Positions 18,460 through 29,870 of a DNA stretch of 64,000 nt are shown here, one piece after another. The translations under genes and the position numbers were made by a program. Location of the stretch: assembly GCF_050947875.1 (NCBI RefSeq), contig NC_134569.1, positions 42,485,277-42,549,276 on the forward strand, in the 5' to 3' direction. Origin of the DNA: Dermacentor variabilis. Taxonomy: Eukaryota > Arthropoda > Arachnida > Ixodida > Ixodidae. The notes beneath the pieces were generated by a model. It saw only the letters and a program-made list of their open reading frames with translations. It was not told where the DNA came from and did no database searches. How positions within the stretch are numbered: the first letter of the stretch is position 1; each line of letters begins with the position of its first letter.

Positions 18460-19810
18460 AAACTAAGGATGTAGTTAGCATGCCCAGCCGTAACTGCTGC
18501 AAATTGCAGCAGTTACGAGTGGTGGAACCCCGCTGGGGCTGATAGTGAAGAAAGCTTCCTTTCTCTGCGCACTCTCGCGATGGTGAAGCTAAAATGATGA
18601 GGAGGCCACCATAACAGAATGGATGGACCACCTGCGGATAGGACGAAGCACACCAAGTTTTTAGCACTTGGCCTGGAGTCAAGCGCTACAATGGCTAGTA
18701 TGGCCTCACGGAGATGATAGACCGAACTGCTTCGCACTGCTAACACTGGACTGATACTAAGAAAATACTCCGTTCGCAGACACCACGCTACACTGAAATT
18801 AGCAAAACAAAATCAGTTTATAAACTGACAGTGTCAATTATCTGGTGTCCTTATTGTGCGTGTGAATGGCATAAAGGTCCTCGCAATGAAATGGTAGTAT
18901 CTTTGTTTTTGCTGCAGTTGCACACAAACAAACTTCGTTGAAGTGATCGGACAGCAATCTACCAGCAGGGAAGACCAACCCGCAAATTAAAAATAATTGC
19001 TGGTTTCAGATCTTCCAGTGTACTTTGCGCTCAGCTACTATCTGTAATATTTTTTTTTCTTTTTGTGCTCTTATGAAGAGGAAAACTCCACATTTCTACA
19101 ATATCAACAACAGTACACAAAATAGACTGGCTTTGAAGCTGTGACCACGCACCGCACTTTTCTACATTCAGCACATGTAGTATTGGGGCAACGCGTTTGA
19201 GCAAAATGATTAGGTTTTCGGTGAAAGCGCTGTGACAGGCGGGAAGAAATCGTTGTCATGCCCGGTCTAAATAATACCATCTGAAATCTTATTTACCTAA
19301 CATATTTTTTGAGAAATCACTATAACCCTTTATACGTTTGCTTCGTATGAGTTATGTACTAGCTTGACTCGTCAATCTCAAAAATGTATTGTCTTTGTGG
19401 GAAAGGCTTTCGTGAAAAACGGCCCAACATAACAGTAAAACATCCAGCATGGTTTCTATCCAGATGATTGACGAAATTCTGCACTGAGAACGTGTCGACT
19501 AGCGTGCGATTGAAAGTTTAATTATGATCGTTGTAAGCTTGTGTTGCGTCTAGCACGAGCGAGTAGTGTTAGCGATGTCATTGGTGTGAAAATGGTCAGC
19601 TCGGTCTGCGATTTGTTTTTGTGGATCTCCACATTGAACGTCGCAGTCGTCACGATGAGAGCACACCCATGACATCATTAGCTCAGTGGGCTGGGAAGGC
19701 TCGAGTGGTAGCTCACCTTGAGGGATATAGGTAACAAGTATTGACGTACGTACTTTGCGATGATGAAAAATATGCAGAAACACCACTGGTGTTGTCTAAC
19801 TATTCGTAAA
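18460..19810. other. No gene seen; contains a 29-base inverted repeat
   Basis: An inverted repeat of 14-base arms with a one-base centre spans 18,489-18,517, just 30 bases after the RTE insertion. No coding motif is visible in the remaining sequence. T-rich runs lie near 19,050-19,062. Confidence 0.5.
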
Positions 19811-19811
19811 C

Positions 19812-20922
19812 AGGCCCCCAAATTTCAATTGGCCCACCCCAAACAATCAGTAGGCCCACCCCCAAATTTCAAGTTGGCACACCCTCAAATTTAAATTGGC
19901 CCACCCTCAAGTTTAAAGTCGGCCACGCCCTATTTTCTTTTTGCCCAGCCTTAAACCTCAAGTTGGCTGAAACCCGAATTTCAATTGGGCCACCCCTAAT
20001 TTTCAAGTTGGTCCACAGACGAATTTCCATAAATCGTCCTCCAAATTTCCAGCCGACGCATCCCAAAATTTAGGTTGGCCCACCCCCATATCGCCCCCAA
20101 ATTCAGATTGGCCGACCCCGAGATTGCTCCCACATTTAGGTAGGATCACCCCGAAATATAGATTGGCCCGCCTCCACAACACCACCAAATTTAGATTGGC
20201 CCACTCCAATACCACCCGAAAATCTAGGTTGGCCCATCCCCATATCAGCCCCAAACTAACGCTGGCGCAACCCTCGATCACCTCAAATTTAGGATGGCCC
20301 ACTGCGAATCGCCCACCAACTAAGGTTAGTCCACCCATATTTTACCCTCCAATTCAGCTTGGCCCAGCCGCGCATCACCCCCATGGTTAGGTTAGCCCGA
20401 CCCCATGTCAGCCCCAAATTTAGGTTGGCCCACCCCCATATCATCCCCAAATCCAGGTTCGCCCACCCCCATATCAGCCCCAAACTTAGCCTAGCCCAGC
20501 CCTCTATCACCTCAAATTTAGGATGGCCCACCGCAAATCACTCCCACATTTAGTTTAGCCCACCCCCGTATCACCCCCGATTCAGCTTCACCCAGCCCCA
20601 TATCAGCCCCATGGTTAGGGTGGCCCACCCCCCATATTTCTCCCAAATTTAGGTTCTCCCACCCCCGTATCCTCCCCAAATCCAGGATGGCCCACCCCCC
20701 ATATTCCCCCAAACTTAGGCTTACCCACCCCTATATCACCTCAAATTTAGGTTGAGCCACCCCCATATCAGCCTCACATTCAGCTTGGCTCACTACCATT
20801 TCACCCCAAATTTAGGTTGGGCCACTCCCATATCACTACCACATTCAACTTGACCAATCCCTGTATCATGGCCAAATTTGTGCTGACGCCACTTCCAATT
20901 TCAAGTTGGCCACCACACCCCC
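19812..20922. repeat. 22/33-bp tandem satellite-like array
   Basis: The first 250 bases are diverged 22-24-bp units (CAAATTT, AAGTTGG, CCCACCC). From about 20,062 the period becomes 33 bp: the same core plus an added 11 bases (CCATATCACCC type), for about 26 units. Units vary by substitutions and occasional small indels. The 33-bp period keeps reading frames open on both strands. The resulting 11-residue repeats (GWANLNLGVIW type on minus, RLAHPHISPKF type on plus) are products of the period rather than evidence for a gene. Confidence 0.92.
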
Positions 20923-21660
20923 TTTTATAAAGACCTATGTATTCATATGGGAAATGCGTCAAGTGTTTTGGCGTTACAGACACGATTTCGCACGATTTTG
21001 CTACCAGATCACTGGGGCACTCACCAAAGAATGCTTCGCATTAAAAGCAACTGCACCGAACGAGTGACGCCATATGTTGATCCTAAATACTGACGGCTAG
21101 CCAAGCTAGCTTCTCTGTAGAGCGACCGGGGCAGACAGAGCACGGGACATTTATTCAAATTGTTTTTTTACGGCCACACCTACGGATTCATACCACTTGG
21201 CTGTAGGGGACACATTACCAGTAGCTATTAATCCACACGCTGCACATCTCCTATTTGGTGCATTTCTTAATTGGATGAATCTTTAGAAATAACGTTCGGG
21301 CAGCGACTCAGCTTAGCAGACATTTTGTTCCGCACGAATGTTGCGTAGGAATGGCACTGGCCACCGGGTGGCATTGTGGCCCAGGTTGACCTCATTCGCT
21401 CGGAGTATTAAAGACATGGGAAAGTCGAAGAAAACGCACCTTCCAGAAGGACGCAATAAGAATGGCCATTTTGTTCTCCCAGGTGCCACGCTACAGAGCA
21501 CGAAAGTTTTTTTTTTTTTGCGTAGCACAAAGCTTTGCGCAAGCTTCTAGTTATGATGTCCAATGAATAAAACCTTCATAAATGCGATGACCTAACAAAT
21601 GAACACGACATTGCTGTGTTTTAGGAAGGAAAAATAGAAAACATAATATTTCAAGAGAAC
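20923..21660. other. No gene seen
   Basis: No conserved motif. The 70-codon frames near 21,313-21,550 overlap on both strands and include a homopolymer T run; unsupported. Confidence 0.4.
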
Positions 21661-21666
21661 GACTGG

Positions 21667-21850
21667 AAAACCAGAACCGAAAGCAAATCATGAGTTTTGT
21701 GTTTCTTCCATCTGGTGGGAGACTATAATACTAAGTCCTATGCGGCTGTAAAAAAAAACTGCGCCGCTGAAAAACCAGAACCGAAAGCAAATGTTGGGTT
21801 TTGTGTTTCTGCCATCTAGTGAGAGACTACAAAACTAGGTCCTATGCGGA
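21667..21850. repeat. Imperfect direct duplication, period 104 bp
   Basis: The block AAAACCAGAACCGAAAGCAA starts at 21,667 and again at 21,771. Both copies continue through TTTTGTGTTTCT, CCATCT, GAGACTA and GTCCTATGCGG. The copies differ at several bases. The second copy abuts the tRNA-like sequence that follows. Confidence 0.85.
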
Positions 21851-21865
21851 AAAAAAAGAAGACCG

Positions 21866-21945
21866 AAGCGAGAATCGAACCGCGGCCACCGCGAAGCGTG
21901 ACTAAAGGTGCGCGCAATTCTACCGCTCGGCCACGGCTTCCAAGG
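21866..21945 (-). repeat. tRNA-like pseudogene or SINE head
   Basis: On the minus strand an A-box-like TGGCCGAGCGG is followed by a B-box-like GGTTCGATTCT, with GAAGC/GCTTC as partial acceptor pairing and a T-rich run after it. The T-stem does not pair properly, so I do not call a functional tRNA. Confidence 0.5.
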
Positions 21946-21959
21946 GTTCGCGCAGGCGT

Positions 21960-23690
21960 ACGAACGTCTTTTTATAGACACCACGCAAATTTTCACGACA
22001 GTGTTACAAAAAACGCTTTTGGGAACAGTGTTACGCCGTGTGTGGAGAGTCGAGCTAGGCACCAGTCGAAAGCTGAGTCTCCGGACTACATACGCTGCAC
22101 TGCGTATTGCGATAGAAGCCGTAGTGTAATCACAGCCGCGGTTCTTGCCTCGAAAATGGAGTACAAATTTTCGTCGTTTCCATAGGCTTCCATTGCTAAA
22201 TCTTTAACCGCTGTGGGAACAAAATTCTTACGTGCCATAGAGTGATCACTGCACTTGGCTCGTGTTGATTGTCTTCCAGAACACGTCTGTCACCTGCGTT
22301 TTTTGATAATCGACCTGCAGCTTTTGTTATTCGCGAAAAACCCGCTCGTTCCATTGAAAACGCGCTAGCTTCGTGCCGGGGCCGCTTGGGGCGCTAGTTG
22401 GTACGTGTCCAGAAAAGCTGGATATGAGTGCGCGTGCGTCTCGGTCATTACTCGCACTCGGCGACGCCCTGAATGCCGGCTCATCCTCTACCCCCCCCCC
22501 CCCCCCCACCTCCCCCCGCTCTGCATTGACGACGGGCTCCGTTATCGCTGCAACTTTGTCACCGCGCTCTCCTTTCCGCCATTATGTGCGCCTCTCCGAA
22601 TGACCGCGCTGCAAGGCGCGCGCTCGCTTAAGCAGCGGATCGACGGCGTTTTCTCTCGTCACGCGCGCGCGCGTCCTCATCGCGCTCGCGTTCCTGGCGA
22701 GTCGCCGCAGAGCGTCCCAGCGTGCGTGCTTGAGAAGCTGCCGTTGCAGCGTCTAACGGAGCCAACGCACGACAAGAACCAAGGTGATGGTGCGCGGCGC
22801 GCTTACAGCAAATGACTCGTTGAAAAACACCTCGACGATGCCTTACTTCATCAGCGCCAACAGACTGACAAAATTCACTTGTTCCTGCCACATCTTTCAG
22901 CGCGCTTGTTCGTTCTAATGGTTCTCCAGCTAGACGTGCTTGTTTTATTGTTTCGCTAGTTTGTTTTCTCTATAAACGTCCTTCTTCAACCAGCCACCTA
23001 CTTACTACAGCTTTCATGACACCTTTAGCGCGCCTTCCAAATCGGTATTTCTTCTTTCTTTCTTTCTTTCTTCCTTTCTTTCTTTCTTTCTTTCTTTCTT
23101 TCTCTCTCTCTCTCTCTCTCTCTATCTACCTCTCTCTCTCTCTCTCTTTTCTTTTCGCCGACGGGGTCTCCGCTTTAACCGGTCTATCACATAATAAACG
23201 AGGTGCTTTGCCCAGGGGCTTTAACCGTTAGGAGTGGGGCACTATGGCATGGCTGTAGAGCGGAGAGAAAACTCTCTGGCGTGCAAACCATCACCGTGTG
23301 AAGACTGAATCTGCAATATGTATATATGACAAAGAAATATTGTGCCGAGGAGATCATATATGTCGCCTTAAGAAAGACAAGTGGACTTGTCGAAACGTTG
23401 GCCTGCTTTCATCTTGTTCTCGCTTTGCTCATCGTCTTGAATTTCCATCTCCCGCAAAACTGCGGGCCGTAGCCACCGTGTGGCGTATTGTGGTCCTCTG
23501 TAGTCATTTAATACTGTAGACATGTGAGGGGACGGAGGGGGGGGGGGATGGAGAGTGATCAGACACGCACAATATTACACAGGCTTTCCTATTGTTGATG
23601 CTGTCATTGCAGTGCTAATTTAAAAACGCGATGTGTTCAGTTGAAATGTGTTCTTGAGTTGACGCTGCGTAGTCTTGCTGTGAGTGCAGA
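21960..23690. other. No gene supported; CpG-rich block and microsatellites
   Basis: The stretch 22,370-22,810 is rich in CpG and GC, with open frames on both strands, a pattern of base composition rather than proof of coding. A run of 17 C lies at 22,491-22,507. A CTTT/CT microsatellite spans about 23,050-23,148. No recognisable domain. Confidence 0.45.
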
Positions 23691-23696
23691 AAATCA

Positions 23697-23990
23697 AACC
23701 CTGAAATTAAACGTCCCAGAGTAACACATCGGCTACAAGGGACGCCATAGTGTGGTCTCCGCAATAATTCCCACCATTGCGGGCGTTCTCGCAGTCCGCC
23801 CCCTTTTGGAACTCTCGTTCCCTTTAATGAGTGCGAAATTAAATTAAATTATTATGAGAGAAATGCACACTCATATATTAAGCTGCAATTGCCGGCCACA
23901 ATTACGCCCACACGGAAATAAAGTCGGCGCGGGAAGGAGTCGAACACGCGACCTCGCGCTCAGCAGCAGAATGTCAAAGCACTGCAGAAA
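23697..23990 (-). mobile_element. tRNA-derived SINE, degenerate, reverse orientation
   Basis: On the minus strand the tRNA-like head (about 23,925-23,985) includes the B-box-like GTGTTCGACTCC. The body reaches an AACGTCCCAGAG end at about 23,710. It resembles the SINE at 60.1 kb but carries unrelated AT-rich sequence (AAATTAAATTAAATTATT) in the middle. Confidence 0.55.
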
Positions 23991-24064
23991 ATGATAGGAC
24001 ATCAAAAATTATGTTATTCTCCCTTCTTATGTACTGCATCACGGTGGCGTCATGGAGGCAACAC

Positions 24065-24247
24065 CAGTGGCGTAGCAACAGGGGGGGCCGGGGGGCCGTG
24101 GGCCCCGGGTGCAAGGGGCCAGTAGGGGGGGGGGGTGTCATATCGTCTGAAGACACCCCTCTTTCCACCGGCTACACCCGGGGGGGGGGGGGGGGGTGAC
24201 AGAATACCTATGGGCCCCGGGTGCCAGACGACCTAGCTACGCCACTG
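24065..24247. mobile_element. hAT-like MITE with very G-rich interior
   Basis: Perfect 8-bp target duplication GGCAACAC (24,057-24,064 and 24,248-24,255) and 12-bp terminal inverted repeats CAGTGGCGTAGC. Eight-base duplications and CAGNG ends are hAT hallmarks. The 183-bp element contains several long G runs (about 24,082-24,088, 24,125-24,135 and 24,180-24,196) and two GGGCCCCGGGTGC blocks. It has no coding capacity and depends on a transposase elsewhere. Confidence 0.93.
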
Positions 24248-24255
24248 GGCAACAC

Positions 24256-25241
24256 ATTGAACATTCCGCCATAAAATGATTCTTGTGTCTTCGAACTTTC
24301 AGTTTTTGGAAACCGTAGCATAACACCACAAGTAAAAAGGCAGCTAAAGACGCTCATTCTTGTACATGCCGGGAAGATATGTCAAGCAGTTTGCGGAGTT
24401 TTTCCCTCAGTTGTTATTGCGGTTACTTGCTTGATAAAAGGAAACAGAACGAAGGTTAAGTTAACGCAGCCGCTTCCAGGCTTTCTTAGTTAAAAAGTAA
24501 AGAAAAAGAGCTTAACCTGATAACGTTCTGGAAGCTCCCCCCCCCCCCCCCCCCAGGAATAACGTCCGGGGTTAAGCCATTTGGTGTTTCGCCTTTCTTC
24601 AATTTATTCGAGGCACTGACTTGCAACGTTGCTACATTAACGTTTGCACACCATAGCTGTCCTCGTAATATAAAGACAATGACCAAGTTACGATATAAGT
24701 ATTATGTTTTCTTTTCTTCGCACGAAATAGAGGGTTCTGTAGCACGCACGGATGTTGCACTTCAGGGACCGAATCTGTAAAGCTTTCATTCGTAAGCGGT
24801 GTTTCCCATTGGCCCAGCGCCTTCACTTACAATATGTGCAACACCACGATAGTCTGACACCTGTACTCTTGCAAACAATAGCGTAAGAACATGTTTTAGT
24901 GAATACGGGCCAAGGCGTTTGTGCGAAATGATTCGTAAAACGAAAATCATAAAACGAAGTGAACCTAAAACGTAAACCAAGTGAACAAAAATTTTGAGGA
25001 CGCTTAAGCTTTGCCTTCAAGAGTGGAACGCGATAGCGTTCAAAGATCTCTGACTGCTTCTCACGCTTCCCGGCAACTGGAGCGCATGTCCCCGTGTTTA
25101 CCTGGAAACGCCTGCCGCGAGCACTACGCACAAAAACGAGCTTTGTGGTGAAACCACGGTCTCTTGCGTGTGCCGCGATCCGGCGGAGGCGAGCGCCACC
25201 TGGAGCTAGCTGGAGTTAACCGCGCGCGCCGCTCTGTGGCC
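24256..25241. other. No gene seen
   Basis: A run of 18 C lies at 24,537-24,554. No recognisable motif in the rest. Confidence 0.45.
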
Positions 25242-25249
25242 CCCAAGAC

Positions 25250-25874
25250 CATAGAGTTTCTCACTATAACACCTACAGGGTAATCTGGCGCCACCGTCTA
25301 TGGGAGTTTCTTAAGGAGGCACCGAGCCGCCATGGGAATGACGGTATATGTGTCGGCGAGGCTCGTGTTGGCTGGTGTTGTAAGAGGCTTCGTCTAAAAC
25401 GTGGATATGGCTAAGCAAATAACGCGTTCTCAAAGTAAAATCTTCATAAAATGTTTCCATTCACGCATATTACCTCTTTACTCACCCGCAATGCATGACC
25501 AAGCGAAGAAAAGCAAGAACAGACGACCAACTGTTTCAAAGCGAGCGCGAACCTTGTCGTCTGTCCTCCAACTTTAGCGGCCCGCTGATACTTTTTTACG
25601 TAGCATGTAGTCGTACACACAATAACAAGTTCTCATAGTTAAACAAAACATGTTTTCGCGTAATAATAAAGCTAAAACAGCTTTTCACGTGCTGTTTTAG
25701 TAGAAAATGAATCGTTGTGACAGACGGAACGGTACTTGCCAAGCGCGTCTTCAAGGTGTCCTGTCTCTACGAGAACGATGCCAATCCGAAGTCACGATAT
25801 ACCGGCATTCCCATGCATACCACAGCGCGGCAGCGCCAGATTTCCCTCTAGATAATGTAGTGAGAAACTCTATG
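25250..25874. mobile_element. Non-autonomous DNA transposon with 8-bp target duplication
   Basis: Perfect duplication CCCAAGAC at 25,242-25,249 and 25,875-25,882. The terminal inverted repeats begin with 17 identical bases CATAGAGTTTCTCACTA and continue imperfectly through AATCTGGCGC. The element is 625 bp with no transposase frame. An 8-bp duplication fits hAT- or P-type elements; the CATAGAG terminus does not decide between them. Confidence 0.93.
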
Positions 25875-25882
25875 CCCAAGAC

Positions 25883-28230
25883 AACCATCGTGCCGGCGCG
25901 TCCAAAATGGAGGACGCCGCGGCCAGTTTGTGTGTTTGAAGTGGTTTCTTTGAGTTTTCGTGTATCAGAATTATATTTTCTCGTATAGACAAATTACAAC
26001 CCGAGAGTTATCATGTCTGTAAGTTGTGTGCAAGTCGTAGTTTACAATTTTTCTACGTATATTAGATTGAGAAATTCAATTAGTTCAGTCAATTCCTTGC
26101 ATCATATGGAAGACTTGAGTATACGTGGTTCAAAAATCTGTTTTTATGAGACGTCCGACGCCGCCCGCCCGCCGCGGGACGCCGGATTTCCTGCGAGGCA
26201 GGCTCCATAACGCTACTGCGTTATAAAACTAGAGAATCAGTGAATAAGTGACTTACTCACTCACATTACGATTCTAGCCCCCACAGTTCCGGCGTTAATA
26301 TGGAAAAGACTTTGCGGGTGCTTTTGATACAGAAAACGGAGAAAAACGAGTGGAGCTGCTACCGGTGGTACCCACTCGTACTAACTATAGAAGTGTGCAA
26401 TAAGACATTAAAATAAGGTGTACGCTAGACGTAGCACAACCATTTCCACCGCAAAAACTACATTAATCACGCAATCAATGTGGTTTATATTGCTGTGCTA
26501 CAGAGCCACACAATACGAATAAGTCACTGAGGTTCACTAAAATTGTGTTCTTGTTCAGCTCCTAAAAATGTTTAGTTTGTTTCACCACAAGACGAAATCT
26601 GTCAAGACATAGCCAGCTTTACAGGAGAAATGTCAATGGAAAATGAAGCTTTACGGTGAACAGCATAAACAATAAAGGGCCCCTTAACCATCACTCTGAG
26701 CTCGTAGGCGAGCGAGTACGTTGCCTCTTGCCTTCGCTAGCCTACCGCGGGCGCTCTGTACTTCTGGCTGCGTACATTCTCTAGAAAACACGTACAGAAT
26801 ATATCAGTACAGAATGTCATGCGTTCTTCTTTAATTTCAAAACACCATCAACTTCAGCTTATCAGGACGCCACACATTTCGCCCACATGCTTTTGCCGCC
26901 ACACGCGAAATGCAAAACACGCAATATGATGTGAAATTATTTAATTGAGCACGACAGGCAAGCGTCGCAACGGCGAAGAGGGAGCGTACGATTGCATGGC
27001 AAAGACGGGCTTGCAGATTTATAGATTTATCTAAACTGATGTTCCGCTTATACAAAGCAGCCGATGGAGCTACACTTGTGTAGTCTCGTGCATGACCCTG
27101 TTGCCATCACGACATGTGACGAACGGACTGAAAATTCCGGAGGGGTGTACGCGGTTGTTTTTGAGTTATCAAAGGTGGTTTGGGAATCTTTAAGGTATGA
27201 AAATTGCGGTAACAAAGAGCATGCAGGGCTAAGAGTATCTGAAGTGCGTGCTACACAGCACAGGTAATGTGCGAGGAACAGCTGTAGCATAGCCCCGTGC
27301 ACGGAGCGGAGTAAGACAATGCAAACACAGCTTTAGCACAACACCATTACCACCTGCACTTACACTCTCCCGCTCCCCACGCATATCACACACTTATCTT
27401 TATTCCTGTATTCCTGTTGGCCTCAGTTATACACACACGCGCGCACCTAAATCACCCCCCCCTCCACCCCTTACGAACACACACATCACGTTTATCGCTC
27501 TTTCCTGTCCTAAAGCTTTTTTGTGCTCTTCGTTCCGTCTTAACTTTGAGAAATAAGATGTTTACTCTCGTTTTCCAGCTCGCCAGAGGGTTTGTCTGTT
27601 GATCTGCAGTAATCCTTCCGTTCTCACACATTGCTCTTTCAAAGCTTAATTTTATTTGCTTGTGCGAAGGAATGGAAGCGCTTCTTACGAGCCTCGGGTG
27701 TTGTGCTGCAAGCAGACGGGACCAAAGGCAGCTAACTCTATTATGACGGGATGCCCAGGCCACTAAGCCTCCGTTGATTCCTCCTAAAGAGAAAAAGCTG
27801 CTGCGAAGTCATAACGAGGACGCCGACAAAGATACGCCATGGAAAGAAGCCAAATATTTTGACGTTGTCGCTGTTCTCGTCAACAGGGACAACAGCTCGT
27901 GTATTGCTGCACCCACGCAGAAGATACAACGATCAATAGAGCATGTAAGTAGGCGTTAAAATAGCACCGAACGCGTGACACCAGCAACATCCTTCCCCTA
28001 TATTCGCTTTATTGTCCGTGTTTCTGTTTGCGCTCGGTCTGTCTAGCCATTTTCTTTATCGAAAGCGCAACGACGAAAATATCCCTGTTGGTGAAGACAG
28101 TATCCGGGGCTTTAGTCGAAGCGCCAAATCGAGGCGACTCTGTTGTGGTATTGCGTTAGAGTACTGGCAAAGAATGTGACATGCCCTGCGTGGCCTGGCC
28201 AAAACAAGGCGCACTCCTGAAGCTACAAGA
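25883..28230. other. No gene supported
   Basis: Contains a GC-rich inverted stretch around 26,150-26,225 and an isolated AAGGGCCCCTTAACCA at about 26,682. The latter resembles the terminus of the 37.5-38.7 kb TTAA element but has no second end. Short frames have no recognisable domains. Confidence 0.4.
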
Positions 28231-28330
28231 TAGCGTCAGTTTTTCACGTATACGATCTCTTGTGTGTGACGTACTTGGTTCGAATCCCGGAAGCGTGTTC
28301 ATGAATATTTGAGACGGGCACTGTGTGATA
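28215..28330 (+). repeat. tRNA-like repeat fragment
   Basis: A near-perfect Pol III B box, GGTTCGAATCCCGG, lies at about 28,276-28,289 after a weak A-box-like region, and an A-rich run follows at about 28,339-28,346. No cloverleaf can be drawn with confidence, so this is probably a SINE head or tRNA pseudogene. Confidence 0.4.
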
Positions 28331-28413
28331 TGAAGTGAAAAAAAAAAGTTCTGCACGAAAAAAAAAATTCTGTTCATCAGCATCATAGAACACAATCTGC
28401 GGTTGCAGTTACG

Positions 28414-28415
<2 letters not shown>

Positions 28416-28449
<34 letters not shown>

Positions 28450-29198
28450 GTCATCATTAGCCTGGTTACACCCATTGCAGGGCAAAGGCCTCTCCCATAC
28501 TTCTCCAGCTACCCCGGTCATGTAATAATTGTGGTCATGTTGGCCCCGCAAACTTCTTAATATCACCCGCCCACCTAACTTTCTGCCGCCCCCTGCTACG
28601 CTTCCCTTCCCTTGGAATCCAGTCCGTAGCCCTTAATGACCATCGGTTATCTTGCCTCCTCATTACATGTCCTGCCCATGCCCCATTTCTTTTTCTTGAT
28701 TTCAACTAAGATATCATTAACTCGCGCTTGTTCCCTCACCCAATCTTCTCTTTTTTTATCCCTTAACGTTGCACCCATCATTCTTCTTTCCATAGCTCGT
28801 TGCGTCGTCCTCAATTTAAGTAGAACCCTTTTCGTAAGCCTCTAGGTTTCTTCCCCGTACGTGAATACTGGTAAGACACAGCTGTTATACACTTTTCTCT
28901 TGAGGGATAATGGCAACCTGCTGTTCATGATCTGAGAATGCCTGCCAAACGCATTCCAGCCCATTCTTATTCTTCTAATTATTTCAGCCTCATGATCTGG
29001 ATCCGCGGTCACTACCTGTCCTAAGTAGATGTATTCCCTTACCAATTCCAGTGCCTCACTACCTATCGTAAACTGCTGTTCTCTTCCGAGACTGTTAAAC
29101 ATTACTTTAGTTTTCTGCAGATTAATTTTTAGACCCACCCTTCTGCTTTGCTCACTGACCTGGAGAGGCAAAACAGAAGGGCGGGTCTAAAAATTAGT
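28416..29198 (-). mobile_element. RTE copy, 5'-truncated and 5'-inverted (twin priming)
   Basis: Perfect 10-bp target duplication CAGTTACGAT (28,406-28,415 and 29,199-29,208). The main part (28,416-29,150) is antisense RTE 3' sequence including its ATC-repeat tail. The last 46 or so bases (29,151-29,196) are the adjacent 5' RTE piece in the opposite orientation, overlapping the main part by about 27 bases. A GC microhomology sits at the switch. It is the same family as 15,908-18,449 and lacks the TTAA MITE. Confidence 0.93.
28842..29150 (-). pseudogene. RTE reverse transcriptase thumb fragment
   Basis: The minus-strand frame encodes SRRVGLKINLQKTKVMFNSLGREQQ, YIYLGQVVTADPDHEAEII and VLPVFTYGEET, closely matching 17,005-17,322. 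It lacks the fingers and palm catalytic residues. It is a dead fragment within the twin-primed insertion; its apparent start codon lies in the inverted segment. Confidence 0.9.
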
Positions 29199-29739
29199 CA
29201 GTTACGATAGTTGCAAACAAAATATCGCTTGCGCTGGTCAGTGCTTAGTCGATCAAACAGCGTCAAAGACACGTGACCTCCCACGTATCCACATAATCAG
29301 ATAAATAAAAGGCTGTCACTCGTCGATGTCTCTGACTGGGACACAAGTGGAATCTGCGGAGTGGCTGACTTGCTACACGAAATTCATTAGCTCACATTTT
29401 ATCAGCTCCATGGCCGACCTGTGCGACTTCGAAGGCCACCGCCGTTCAGAAGCGGTGCACGGTCCTTCTTCAACGCGACCACGCTAAACTATCAGAAGGA
29501 CGACGTAAGCGTTGATCATAGAAACGTCGATAAAAAAAAACTGTAACTGCGCGTTTATAGCATTAGCTATACGTTGTGGGCTCAAGGCCGTGGATTCAGA
29601 GCCAGTGGCTAGCTGAGGCTCTCGCAGACGGCACAGGGTGCGGCAGACATGCAAAGGCCAACCTTTACTGTCTGGAGCGCAGACCAACTGAGATCCAACT
29701 CGCCGCTCCCCGTGCCAGGCTCGCTGTGCGTGGCCCGGG

Positions 29740-29870
<131 letters not shown>

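Noticed and set aside
19812..20922. CRISPR array or repeat-protein gene
   Set aside because: Units are directly adjacent without unique spacers, and open frames follow from the 33-bp period.
21866..21945. Functional tRNA gene on the minus strand
   Set aside because: A- and B-box-like motifs are present but T-stem and acceptor pairing fail.
26675..26700. Copy of the 37.5-kb TTAA element
   Set aside because: Only about 16 bases of terminal similarity; no TTAA and no partner end.
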